From Bacillota bacterium (GTDB taxonomy: Bacteria; Bacillota; Clostridia; Lachnospirales; Lachnospiraceae): 64,000 nt of DNA. Below the pieces are notes generated by a model. It did no database searches and was not told the DNA's origin. It saw only the letters and a list, made by a program, of their open reading frames with translations. Both the position numbers and the translations under genes were made by a program. Numbering within the stretch: the stretch's first letter is position 1; every line of letters begins with the position of its first letter. The stretch lies in NCBI GenBank assembly GCA_023391695.1, contig JAEWAK010000060.1, forward strand, positions 186,001 through 250,000, given 5' to 3'. Positions 53,924 through 62,029 of the stretch are shown here, one piece after another.

Positions 53924-55366
53924 ATGAAATTAGAAAATAAGATTTTATTGATTACTTATCCGGACAGTTTAGGAAAAAACCTGAAAGATTTAAATAAATT
54001 ATTACTGGCCAGTCTTAAGAATGCGGTTTATGGAGTTCATATTCTTCCATTCTTCCCTTCTACAGCAGACCGGGGGTTCGCGCCGACTTGTTATAATAAA
54101 GTGGATGAAGCTTTTGGGGACTGGGAAGATATTGAAGCGATTGCAAAAAGAGTTCCTGTAACTGCAGACTTTATGATAAATCATATATCGCGGTTTAGTG
54201 ATTATTATCAGGATTTTCAAAAAAATAAAGACAATTTTCCGTATAAGGATATGTTTATCCGTTATAAAGACTTCTGGAGCAACGGAGAACCGACGAAAGA
54301 GCAAATCGATCAGTTATTTAAAAGAAAACCAAGAGCTCCTTATGTGGAAATAACTTTTGAAGATGAAACCCGGGAGAAAATTTGGTGTACTTTTAGTGAA
54401 GATCAGATTGACCTTAATTTCAAATCGGAAATGACGAAAGAATATATTCGCAATACTTTAAAATCTTTTGCAGGCCATGAATTATCCGTAATAAGGCTGG
54501 ATGCGTTTGCATATACAACGAAATATGAAGGAACAAACTGCTTTTTTGTTGAACCCTATATTTGGGATGTTTTGGAGTACTGCAGAGATATATTAACAGA
54601 ATCCAATATACAGATGCTGCCTGAACTGCATGGACATTATTCAAAGCGCCTTGAATTATCACAGCGCGGCTATTATGTTTATGATTATGCTCTGCCCATG
54701 CTGGTACTGTATTCGCTGTACTCCGGAAAGAGTAAACGTCTCGCCGACTGGATAAGAATATGTCCCAGGAAACAGTTTACAACTCTGGATACCCATGATG
54801 GGATCGGAGTTATCGATGTCCAGGACCTTCTGAGCCAGGAAGAAGTGGATTATACTACGGAACAGTTATATCGTGTGGGAGCGAATGTAAAAAAGATTTA
54901 TAATTCGGAACATTATAATAATCTGGACATATATCAGATAAATTGTACCTACTACTCTGCACTGGGCGATAATGACCAGGCTTATTTACTGGCAAGGGCA
55001 CTTCAGTTTTTTACCCCTGGTATTCCTCAGGTGTATTATGTTGGACTGTTATGCGGAAGGAACGACATAAAATTATTAGAAGATACCAAAGAAGGAAGAA
55101 ATATTAACCGCCATTATTATTCTATGGAAGAAGCGGAACAGGAGCTGGAACGTCCGGTAGTAAAAGATTTGCTTACTTTAATGGAATTCCGTAATACCTG
55201 CTCTGCATTTAACGGTGATCTTACGGTTTTAAATGATGGGGAAAATATTATTATAACCTGGACAAATGGCCTGACAGAGTCCAGGCTGGAAGCAAATTTG
55301 CTTACACATGAATTTCGTATCATCGAGAATTTGAATGGGAATGAAAATATCATTTTATCTAAATAA
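53924..55366 (+). CDS. GH13 sucrose-phosphorylase-like enzyme
   Basis: A 480-residue GH13 enzyme of the sucrose phosphorylase branch. Catalytic residues by motif are D193 (VIRLDAFAY), E234 (LPELHGHY) and D292 (LDTHDGIG), positions almost the same as in well-known bifidobacterial sucrose phosphorylase (192/232/290). No signal peptide. It should split an alpha-glucoside with phosphate to give glucose 1-phosphate plus the partner. The branch also includes sucrose 6'-phosphate, glucosylglycerate and glucosylglycerol phosphorylases, so the partner is not certain. The adjacent PfkB kinase and aldolase would fit a fructose-type partner. Confidence 0.9.
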   Translation: MKLENKILLITYPDSLGKNLKDLNKLLLASLKNAVYGVHILPFFPSTADRGFAPTCYNKVDEAFGDWEDIEAIAKRVPVTADFMINHISRFSDYYQDFQKNKDNFPYKDMFIRYKDFWSNGEPTKEQIDQLFKRKPRAPYVEITFEDETREKIWCTFSEDQIDLNFKSEMTKEYIRNTLKSFAGHELSVIRLDAFAYTTKYEGTNCFFVEPYIWDVLEYCRDILTESNIQMLPELHGHYSKRLELSQRGYYVYDYALPMLVLYSLYSGKSKRLADWIRICPRKQFTTLDTHDGIGVIDVQDLLSQEEVDYTTEQLYRVGANVKKIYNSEHYNNLDIYQINCTYYSALGDNDQAYLLARALQFFTPGIPQVYYVGLLCGRNDIKLLEDTKEGRNINRHYYSMEEAEQELERPVVKDLLTLMEFRNTCSAFNGDLTVLNDGENIIITWTNGLTESRLEANLLTHEFRIIENLNGNENIILSK

Positions 55367-55455
55367 TATAGGCTTCAAAGGTAAACAGCCAACGAATCCT
55401 TAGAAAGAATTAAACCGGTTTGGCGAATACTGCATACTATCAAGGAAGTGGAGAT

Positions 55456-55658
55456 GTTGCAAAATAGTTTAATTTACTCTATGAAAAGGATTGGGTGTAT
55501 ATAATACATTTTAGGTGCTTATCCCTCGCACGTTCAGAACGCTTCGCTTCACAAAATGTGCAATCGCAGAATTTATTTTGTGATTAGTAAGCTCTAGTTA
55601 AAATGTATTATATACACCCAATCCTTTATTTAGGGGGCCATTGCAACAATTTTGCAAC
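55456..55658. repeat. Composite inverted-repeat element (MITE-like)
   Basis: Perfect 29-bp inverted repeats at 55485-55513 and 55599-55627 enclose 85 bp with no gene. An outer 10-bp pair GTTGCAAAAT (55456-55465) and ATTTTGCAAC (55649-55658) surrounds it, and AGGGG...CCCCT closes the right side. No target duplication is evident. It lies between two convergent genes and may also act as a terminator. Confidence 0.7.
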
Positions 55659-55705
55659 AGCCCCTGAGACTTATTTGTCGGTATAAACAAAATACGTGAA
55701 TTTAC

Positions 55706-56812
55706 TTATTGAAACAGATCCGGATACAGCTGTTTCGCAAGTTTTTCTAATCCGTCCAAACTCTCATAGCTATAGCCAAACAGATGATTGTAATTCGCAA
55801 CGAATACCTGCTGATTTTTAATGGCATCCATACCTTCAAGCTTTGGATTTGTCAGAACTTCGTTAATCGTAAAGTTTTCATCCTTTTGCGTTGCATCTTC
55901 ACCTTCCGTGTCCCAGTGTAATGTGATGAGAACATCCGGATTTGCTGCAATTAAAGATTCAATATTAACATCACCCTGTACATCTTCAAATGCATTTTCA
56001 AGTTTGAGCATCCGGAACATGTCATTAAAGAAAGTTTCGTTATAAGCAGAATAGACAGAGAAACTTTCAGGGTCGCTCACATGGATATATGCGAAGGTTT
56101 TATCCTGTTCTATGACACTTAAAGTTTCTTCAACTGCCTGCTGTCTTTCTCTTAACTCACCCGCGAATTTTTCTGCTTCTTCCGATACATCGAAAATTTT
56201 CCCGATCATTTCAATGTCTTTGTAAATGGATTCGAATGTCCCGCCGGTTACAGAAGATTCCATTACATATGTTTTTATACCCATTTCATTTAAAGAATCG
56301 ACCGTTCCCACACCCCAGTCAGCATTGTCAAAAAGTCCGCCGCGGCCAAAAATAAAGTCAGGGCTGACGCTCAATGCAACCTCTTTGCCGATATAGGACT
56401 TTCCAAGATCAGTAAGTTTATTGAATTCTTCCTCTACCGATTCATCCGGAGCACCGAATACACCGCCAACACCTACGATTTTATCGGCGAGACCAAGATG
56501 AATTAAAAACTCGGCGGCAGTACGTGTTGTTGCTACGATTCTTTCGGGTGCCTTCTCAAAGGTGATCTCTTTCTCCTCCCATTCCGTACTGCCCTCCGCT
56601 TTTGTATAGTTTTTGATTACGAGCGGATAAACTGTACCGGTTTCTTCTGTGGCAGGGGTTTCTGCCGTTGTTTCAGACTGAGCTTCAGTCTGGTTTTCTG
56701 TCTGTGCAGCAGTAGCAGGAACTTCATTGGATACTTCCTGCTCCTTGGAACTGCAGCCGACCAGTGCCAGTGTTAATATTACTGCCATTGAAAATGCAAT
56801 TATTTTATTCAT
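55706..56812 (-). CDS. Iron/cobalamin-type ABC binding lipoprotein (PF01497)
   Basis: A 368-residue binding protein with lipoprotein signal ending LALVGC, a Glu/Thr-rich linker (about 25-60) and the BtuF/FepB fold, seen from PERIVATTRTAAEFLIHLGL, NPDVLITLHWD and the final LAKQLYPDLF. This family binds ferric siderophores, haem or cobalamin outside the membrane. No matching permease or ATPase is adjacent, so it is an orphan binding protein here. Its promoter carries a dyad at the start site that may be metal-regulated. AAGGAG precedes the minus-strand ATG. Confidence 0.9.
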   Translation of the reverse strand: MNKIIAFSMAVILTLALVGCSSKEQEVSNEVPATAAQTENQTEAQSETTAETPATEETGTVYPLVIKNYTKAEGSTEWEEKEITFEKAPERIVATTRTAAEFLIHLGLADKIVGVGGVFGAPDESVEEEFNKLTDLGKSYIGKEVALSVSPDFIFGRGGLFDNADWGVGTVDSLNEMGIKTYVMESSVTGGTFESIYKDIEMIGKIFDVSEEAEKFAGELRERQQAVEETLSVIEQDKTFAYIHVSDPESFSVYSAYNETFFNDMFRMLKLENAFEDVQGDVNIESLIAANPDVLITLHWDTEGEDATQKDENFTINEVLTNPKLEGMDAIKNQQVFVANYNHLFGYSYESLDGLEKLAKQLYPDLFQ

Positions 56813-56959
56813 AAAATTCTCCTTAAAATTATTATATAAACTAAATTATCGATGCAAAGGATTATTGTGGTGATATAGATTTCCGTTTCCCGAATAATAA
56901 TTATTTATCAATGATATAATGACCTCCTTTAATTACATTATTATTTCTATTCGGATACG

Positions 56960-57010
56960 GTTAGCAAGAACTAACTCTTGAAATATATCATACGATTTTT
57001 TCTGAGTCAA
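56960..57010 (-). promoter_or_regulatory. Promoter of the binding protein with dyad at the start site
   Basis: On the minus strand TTGACT (57010-57005), 17-bp spacer, TATATT (56987-56982). GTTAG-6-CTAAC (56960-56975) covers the expected start site; GTTAG/CTAAC arms recall iron-dependent DtxR/IdeR-type sites, but this is inference. Confidence 0.55.
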
Positions 57011-57232
57011 GGGTTAATAATTAAAATAATAATAATTATCAAATTCGGATGTCTTGCTTAACCGCCTGCCTATGAGTAGTCCATCTCTTCAAGGTGTTAC
57101 AACTGCTGTTTCAATTGGCAGCATGGGATTATTGCTTAAAATAAGATAAAACGATTATAAGCATTTATTCCATTGTTTTTACCATAATTTATAGTTACCA
57201 TAGAATAAAAAATAACAGAAAGGGTGTTTTAA

Positions 57233-57298
57233 ATGAAAAATACATTAAAAGCAAAAGCAATGAAAGCTTGGAGGGACTCAACTGAAACAGTAATATAG
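57233..57298 (+). CDS. Possible 21-residue leader peptide upstream of ABC exporter
   Basis: ATG 57233 to TAG 57298 encodes a 21-residue basic peptide beginning MKNTLKAKAMKAWRD, with AAAGGGTG 7 bases upstream. It lies 80 bp before the exporter start. Short translated leaders upstream of ABC exporters can control expression by ribosome stalling; a precursor peptide exported by the transporter is an alternative. No cysteine or processing site is seen. Unproven. Confidence 0.35.
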   Translation: MKNTLKAKAMKAWRDSTETVI

Positions 57299-57352
57299 CT
57301 GCGTAGTAGGTTATGAGCCGCAGCAAAGCGGAAGATAATATCCGTTTTGATC

Positions 57353-57371
57353 CCTCCATTAAAATTGGAGG
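57353..57371 (+). promoter_or_regulatory. Hairpin that hides the exporter ribosome site
   Basis: CCTCCA (57353-57358) can pair with TGGAGG (57366-57371), which is the ribosome site 7 bases before ATG 57379. Loop 7 nt. It could lower translation unless opened by a ribosome on the upstream frame. Confidence 0.5.
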
Positions 57372-57378
57372 ATGGAAT

Positions 57379-59115
57379 ATGAAGTTTCAATTTAAGAAAT
57401 TTTTCTCTTATTATAAACCCTATTTAGGTTTGTTTTTCTCTGTTTTATTATGCGCATTGGTGATAGCCGGAATTACCCTGGTATTTCCGTTACTTACCAG
57501 ATATATTACGAAAACGGTATTGCAGGGCACTAGGAATGATGCAATGAACCTGATTTTAAGGACCGGTGCCATAATGGCCGGGCTGATTGCTCCGCAAATG
57601 GCCTGCAGTTACTATGTTGACTACAGGGGACATGTAATGGGGGCTATGATGGAACGGGATATGCGTAATGAATTATTTGAACATTACCAAAAGTTATCCT
57701 TATCCTTTTATGATGAACGCAAAATCGGGAAGTTAATGTCCGGAATTACCAATGACCTGCTTTCCCTGTCGGAATTGTATCATCACGGCCCGGAAGACTA
57801 TGTGATATATTCCTTAAAGTTCACCGGTGCATTTGTTATCCTGTTCAGTATCAATTTTAAATTGACATTGACTGTTTTTGCTTTTTTACCGTTTATGGCT
57901 GTTTTCTCTTTTTATTTTAACAAAAGGATGCGTATAGCATTAAAAACAAACTGGGATCGGATCGGCGATATCAATGCCCAGGTTGAAGAAAGCCTTTCGG
58001 GTATCAGAGTTGTAAAATCATTTGTAAATGAAGAGATTGAAAAGAGAAAATTTGCTTTCGAAAATAACCGGTTTCTTGAGAGCAGAAAAAGTATATATAA
58101 AAATGAAGCCTGCTTTTATAACGGTATGAATACTTTTATACAGTCGATTACCGCTGCTGTAATTGTTTATGGCGGTGCAGGTATAATAAATACTTCTTTG
58201 GATCTGGCCGATTTAATAACATTTTTGCTGTATGTCGGCAATCTCATTGAACCAATACAGAAATTAAACCATGTTGCAAGACAGTTTCAGGAAGGAATTG
58301 CCTGCTTTGAGCGGTTTACGGGTATTTTAGGGACGGAGCCGGAAGTGAAGGATCCGCCGGATGCTGTTGTTTTAAAAAATGTCCGGGGAAATATCGAATT
58401 TAAAAATGTGGCATTCCGATACCACGAAGATCATAATTATGTACTCAAAAACCTGTCCCTGGAGATAAAATCCGGAGATTATATTGCATTGATAGGGCCT
58501 TCCGGCGTCGGTAAAACAACCCTTTGCTCACTAATCCCGCGCTTTTATGAGACAAGTGAGGGAGAAGTGCTGTTTGATGATATAAATATCAAGGATATAA
58601 AGATGGATTCTCTAAGAAGGAATATAGGCGTGGTGCACCAGGAGGTTTATTTGTTCGCCGGAACGGTACAGGATAATATTCGCTATGGAAAACCGGATGC
58701 AAGCCGGAAGGAGATAGTAGAAGCCGCAAAAAAAGCCAATGCCCACGAGTTTATTATGAAACTGCCGGAGGGATATTGTACAGACATCGGCCAGCGCGGT
58801 GTTAAACTGTCCGGAGGCCAGAAACAAAGGCTGAGTATTGCAAGGGTTTTCTTAAAGAATCCAAGCGTTTTAATTTTTGACGAGGCAACAAGCGCTTTAG
58901 ACAATGAAAGTGAGAAGGTAATCCAGGATTCATTAGAAAGCTTGGCCCAAAATCGTACGGCCATAGTTATAGCCCATCGCTTATCTACAATCAGAAATGC
59001 GAAAAGGATTGTTGTGTTAACGGACCAGGGCATTTGCGAACAGGGAAGCCATGAAGAATTAATTTCATTAAACGGTACCTATGCGCATTTATATAACCTG
59101 CAATCAAAAATTTAA
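57379..59115 (+). CDS. ABC exporter, fused membrane and ATPase domains
   Basis: A 578-residue half-transporter of the MsbA/LmrA type. Six membrane segments (about 1-320), ATPase with Walker A GPSGVGKTT (about 374), signature LSGGQKQR (about 477), Walker B LIFDEATSALD and H-loop VIAHRLST. It likely works as a homodimer to export a lipid, drug or peptide. Start at 57379 behind GGAGG; an in-frame ATG at 57313 would add 22 residues and has no ribosome site. The substrate is unknown. Confidence 0.92.
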   Translation: MKFQFKKFFSYYKPYLGLFFSVLLCALVIAGITLVFPLLTRYITKTVLQGTRNDAMNLILRTGAIMAGLIAPQMACSYYVDYRGHVMGAMMERDMRNELFEHYQKLSLSFYDERKIGKLMSGITNDLLSLSELYHHGPEDYVIYSLKFTGAFVILFSINFKLTLTVFAFLPFMAVFSFYFNKRMRIALKTNWDRIGDINAQVEESLSGIRVVKSFVNEEIEKRKFAFENNRFLESRKSIYKNEACFYNGMNTFIQSITAAVIVYGGAGIINTSLDLADLITFLLYVGNLIEPIQKLNHVARQFQEGIACFERFTGILGTEPEVKDPPDAVVLKNVRGNIEFKNVAFRYHEDHNYVLKNLSLEIKSGDYIALIGPSGVGKTTLCSLIPRFYETSEGEVLFDDINIKDIKMDSLRRNIGVVHQEVYLFAGTVQDNIRYGKPDASRKEIVEAAKKANAHEFIMKLPEGYCTDIGQRGVKLSGGQKQRLSIARVFLKNPSVLIFDEATSALDNESEKVIQDSLESLAQNRTAIVIAHRLSTIRNAKRIVVLTDQGICEQGSHEELISLNGTYAHLYNLQSKI

Positions 59116-59170
59116 CCTACCTGGGAACGGATATCAGGGGGCTGCCAGGAATTAATGGATTTCCTTCTAC

Positions 59171-59203
59171 TGCAGTTATTGCGCAATGCAATAACTGCAT
59201 TTT
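59171..59203 (+). terminator. Terminator of the ABC exporter gene
   Basis: TGCAGTTATTGC (59171-59182) pairs perfectly with GCAATAACTGCA (59188-59199), loop 5 nt, then TTTT. Confidence 0.8.
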
Positions 59204-59260
59204 AAGTGCAAACTTGAGAAAAAGTACTGAAAAATGGAAAGAAAAATGGAACATGAAAAA

Positions 59261-59381
59261 ATGGCTTCTCGCTTACAAAACCTGCATTTCGCTTACAAAA
59301 GTGGCGTTTCGTTTACAAATATTCAGTTGTCAGTTACAAAGATTGTATCTCGGCTTACAAAATGGCATCTCTAGTTACATT
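59261..59381. repeat. Degenerate 20-bp tandem repeat array (six units)
   Basis: Units start near 59261, 59281, 59301, 59321, 59341 and 59362. Each ends in a variant of GCTTACAAAA (GCTTACAAAA, GCTTACAAAA, GTTTACAAAT, AGTTACAAA, GGCTTACAA, AGTTACATT). There is no open frame. The 483-bp gap also holds the exporter terminator and the next promoter. Confidence 0.85.
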
Positions 59382-59429
59382 TAAGTAGTTATTAAGTGAA
59401 ATATCCGGAGATATCCAGAATTGAGATTT

Positions 59430-59498
59430 GAATGTCAATAAATATTTGTTACATATTAATAAAAATTTATTGACATTCGATAAAATATAAAATATTAT
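59430..59498 (+). promoter_or_regulatory. Promoter inside a 14-bp inverted repeat
   Basis: TTGACA (59470-59475), 17-bp spacer, TATTAT (59493-59498). The -35 box lies in ATTTATTGACATTC (59465-59478), the exact inverse of GAATGTCAATAAAT (59430-59443), a likely regulator site. Confidence 0.7.
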
Positions 59499-59598
59499 TT
59501 ATTTATTTATCAAATAATTAAAATAATTAAAAAAGTAATTAAAAGTAAAAAATAAATAGTAAATTAAATCGAATATTTGAAACTCATGAGGTGGATAT

Positions 59599-60660
59599 AT
59601 GTATGATATTACCATTGTAGGAGCTGGCCCCGCAGGGGCTAATCTGGCACGATTAATCGGGGATAAATATAAGGTATTGCTAATAGATAAACGGGAACTG
59701 GATAATGAGAATTCCAAACACCCTGCAAATAAATGCTGCGGAGGATTGCTGGCACCCGATGCCCAGAAAATGATTGCAAAGCTGGGTTTGGGGATACCTA
59801 AAGACATTCTGGTTGATCCGCAGCTTTTTGCCGTAAGAGCCATTGATTTAACGAATAATCTGGAAAGGCTGTATCAGAGATTCTATTTTAATATGGACCG
59901 GGAAAAATTTGATCGATGGCTGGTTTCCATGATTCCGGCGGGTGTCGATAAAAAGTTTAACTCCTTTTTTAAAAGCTTTGCAGAAATACCGGAGGGATAT
60001 GAAGTTACATATACTTATAATAGACAGGAGATATCTGCAAGGACAAAAGCTATAATAGGTGCTGACGGTGCCTTCTCGAGAGTAAGAAAGTCTGTCAGTA
60101 AGGATATAAATATTCCTGAAAAGTACATCGCAATTCAGGAATGGTTTGAATGTCCGTATCATATACCTTATTTCACGGCAATTTTTGATGAAGAAATAAG
60201 TGATTTCTATTCCTGGATCATACCAAAGGAGAATTATCTGTTATTGGGAGCGGCTCTCAGGCCCAGGGAGAATACCCGGGAAAAGTTTGATACACTGAAA
60301 ACAAAATTAATAAAGTCAGGCTTTCCTTTTGATAACAAAATAAAAACTGAGGGTGCTTACATTAACAGGCCGAAAAAGGTATCACAATTTTATGCAGGAA
60401 GGGAGGGGATAGCCCTGGTCGGAGAAGCCGCAGGTGCCATTAGCCCCAGCTCTGCGGAAGGAATCAGCTACGCATTAAAAAGTTCCCTGTACCTGGCTCA
60501 GAGTCTTGAAGAGGGAATCGACGGATTTTTGGACAGATATAAACAGAAGATAAAGGATATAGAGTTAAATATACTCATTAAAAATTTAAAATCTCCGGCT
60601 ATGTATAATCCATTTCTTAGACAGTTAGCTATGAAATCAGGTTTGCAAAGCATTCATTAA
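59599..60660 (+). CDS. FAD-dependent oxidoreductase, geranylgeranyl-reductase type
   Basis: A 353-residue flavoprotein. N-terminal FAD fold GAGPAGANLA (8-17), KCCGGLLAPDA (45-55), IGADGAFSRVRK (about 153) and the second FAD motif ALVGEAAGAISPSSAEGISYAL. This pattern fits geranylgeranyl reductase/FixC-like oxidoreductases that act on isoprenoid or hydrophobic rings. It stands alone with its own promoter and terminator. The substrate is unknown. Confidence 0.88.
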   Translation: MYDITIVGAGPAGANLARLIGDKYKVLLIDKRELDNENSKHPANKCCGGLLAPDAQKMIAKLGLGIPKDILVDPQLFAVRAIDLTNNLERLYQRFYFNMDREKFDRWLVSMIPAGVDKKFNSFFKSFAEIPEGYEVTYTYNRQEISARTKAIIGADGAFSRVRKSVSKDINIPEKYIAIQEWFECPYHIPYFTAIFDEEISDFYSWIIPKENYLLLGAALRPRENTREKFDTLKTKLIKSGFPFDNKIKTEGAYINRPKKVSQFYAGREGIALVGEAAGAISPSSAEGISYALKSSLYLAQSLEEGIDGFLDRYKQKIKDIELNILIKNLKSPAMYNPFLRQLAMKSGLQSIH

Positions 60661-60753
60661 ATTGATGCAGAGGAGAAGGTTCAGCGGCATTTTTATCTCC
60701 GCAGGAAACGGTAAATTATAAATTAATTTATAATTCAATATTTAACATGCAAG

Positions 60754-60804
60754 AAACTGCAGGAAGTTATGTTTCAGTTTATAAGTAACTTCCTGCAGTT
60801 TTAC
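60754..60804 (+). terminator. Terminator of the flavoprotein gene
   Basis: AAACTGCAGGAAGTTA (60754-60769) pairs perfectly with TAACTTCCTGCAGTTT (60786-60801), 16 bp, followed by TTACATTTT. Confidence 0.88.
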
Positions 60805-60854
60805 ATTTTATAATCTACCTGTTGAAAAATTTTTAAAAGAAATTTAAATTAGGA

Positions 60855-60882
60855 TTGTAATACATAAATTTTTCCCTATAAT
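60855..60882 (+). promoter_or_regulatory. Promoter of asnA
   Basis: TTGTAA (60855-60860), 16-bp spacer, TATAAT (60877-60882); AGGAGGA precedes the gene. Confidence 0.6.
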
Positions 60883-60952
60883 AATACATAAACAGTATTA
60901 AATATTATATACGATGTTTTCAACAAAAAGGATAAAATCAGGAGGAATATGT

Positions 60953-61957
60953 ATGCACTATATACCAGAAGGGTATACAAGCAAGACAACACTAAGGGAA
61001 ACCGAAGCAGCCATCAAGCTTATTAAGGATTATTTTGAAAACTGTTTAGCAAAAAAGCTGAATTTAACCAGGGTTTCGGCACCTTTATTTGTATTGCCTG
61101 AGACAGGACTAAATGACAATTTAAACGGTGTTGAACGGCCGGTTTCCTTCTCCGGAATTGGTACACAAAACAGAAAATGCGAAGTAGTTCAGTCACTTGC
61201 AAAGTGGAAAAGGATGGCGCTGAAAAGATATAAATTCGGAGCCGGAGAAGGCCTGTATACGGATATGAATGCAATCCGGTGTGATGAAACACTGGATAAT
61301 ATCCATTCCATCTATGTGGACCAGTGGGATTGGGAAAAAGTAATTTTAAAAGAGGATAGAACCGTCGGTACTTTAAAAGATACTGTTAACAAGATTTATG
61401 AAGTTTTTTTAGAAACGGAACAATTTGTTTGCGGTAAGTTCTCTCTGTTTGAGGCGAAATTGCCGAAAGAAGTAACATTTATTACAAGCCAGGAGCTTGC
61501 GGATCTATACCCCGGACTTTCGGCAAAAGATAGGGAAGCAGCCTTTGTCAGGGAAAAGAAAGCCATATTTATAATGCAAATAGGCGGAATACTTAAGAAC
61601 GGGGAAAGGCATGACGGGCGTTCACCGGACTATGATGACTGGAACTTAAATGGTGATTTGATTTTGTATCACAATCTTTTAGACATAGCATTCGAAGTAT
61701 CTTCCATGGGGATACGGGTTGATGCAGAAGCCATGGACAGGCAGCTAAAGGAAGCGGGTGCTGACGACAGAAGAGAATTGCCGTATCACCGGGATGTTTT
61801 AAATGACCGTCTGCCATTTACCATAGGAGGCGGAATCGGGCAGTCCAGAATTTGTATGTATTTCATGGATAAGGTTCATATCGGGGAAGTTCAGTCTTCC
61901 GTCTGGGAAGATGACATGCTGGAGTATATGGCAGAAAAGGGTGTTGAAATTCTATAA
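60953..61957 (+). CDS. asnA: Aspartate-ammonia ligase
   Basis: A 335-residue enzyme close to the usual ~330 residues of AsnA. Class II aminoacyl-tRNA-synthetase-like fold is seen in LNLTRVSAPLFVLPETGLNDNLNG, VVQSLAKWKRMALKRYKF, DMNAIRCDE, VDQWDWEKVI and the C-terminal FTIGGGIGQSRICMYFMDKVHIGEVQ. It makes asparagine from aspartate, ammonia and ATP in the cytoplasm. ATG 60953 follows AGGAGG; the frame is open up to 60914. It is a single gene. Confidence 0.96.
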   Translation: MHYIPEGYTSKTTLRETEAAIKLIKDYFENCLAKKLNLTRVSAPLFVLPETGLNDNLNGVERPVSFSGIGTQNRKCEVVQSLAKWKRMALKRYKFGAGEGLYTDMNAIRCDETLDNIHSIYVDQWDWEKVILKEDRTVGTLKDTVNKIYEVFLETEQFVCGKFSLFEAKLPKEVTFITSQELADLYPGLSAKDREAAFVREKKAIFIMQIGGILKNGERHDGRSPDYDDWNLNGDLILYHNLLDIAFEVSSMGIRVDAEAMDRQLKEAGADDRRELPYHRDVLNDRLPFTIGGGIGQSRICMYFMDKVHIGEVQSSVWEDDMLEYMAEKGVEIL

Positions 61958-61970
61958 TATTAAATCGACT

Positions 61971-62014
61971 GGCGCAGCCTTTATTACCTTAACCGGGTAT
62001 TGGAGGCATGCGCC
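61971..62014. terminator. Possible shared terminator of asnA and the AraC gene
   Basis: GGCGCAGCCT (61971-61980) pairs with AGGCATGCGCC (62004-62014) with one bulged base, between convergent genes; T-run is weak. Confidence 0.5.
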
Positions 62015-62029
62015 TTCATTTAAGCATTT

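Noticed and set aside
55456..55658. Complete insertion sequence
   Set aside because: The enclosed 85 bp cannot encode a transposase and no transposase gene is found nearby.
57233..57298. RiPP precursor peptide with the neighbouring flavoprotein as modifying enzyme
   Set aside because: No core-peptide residues, no protease or modifying enzyme of a known RiPP class, and the flavoprotein has its own promoter beyond a terminator; a leader peptide is the simpler reading.
59261..59381. CRISPR array
   Set aside because: Units are about 20 bp with no separate conserved repeats and variable spacers of usual size, and no cas genes are present.
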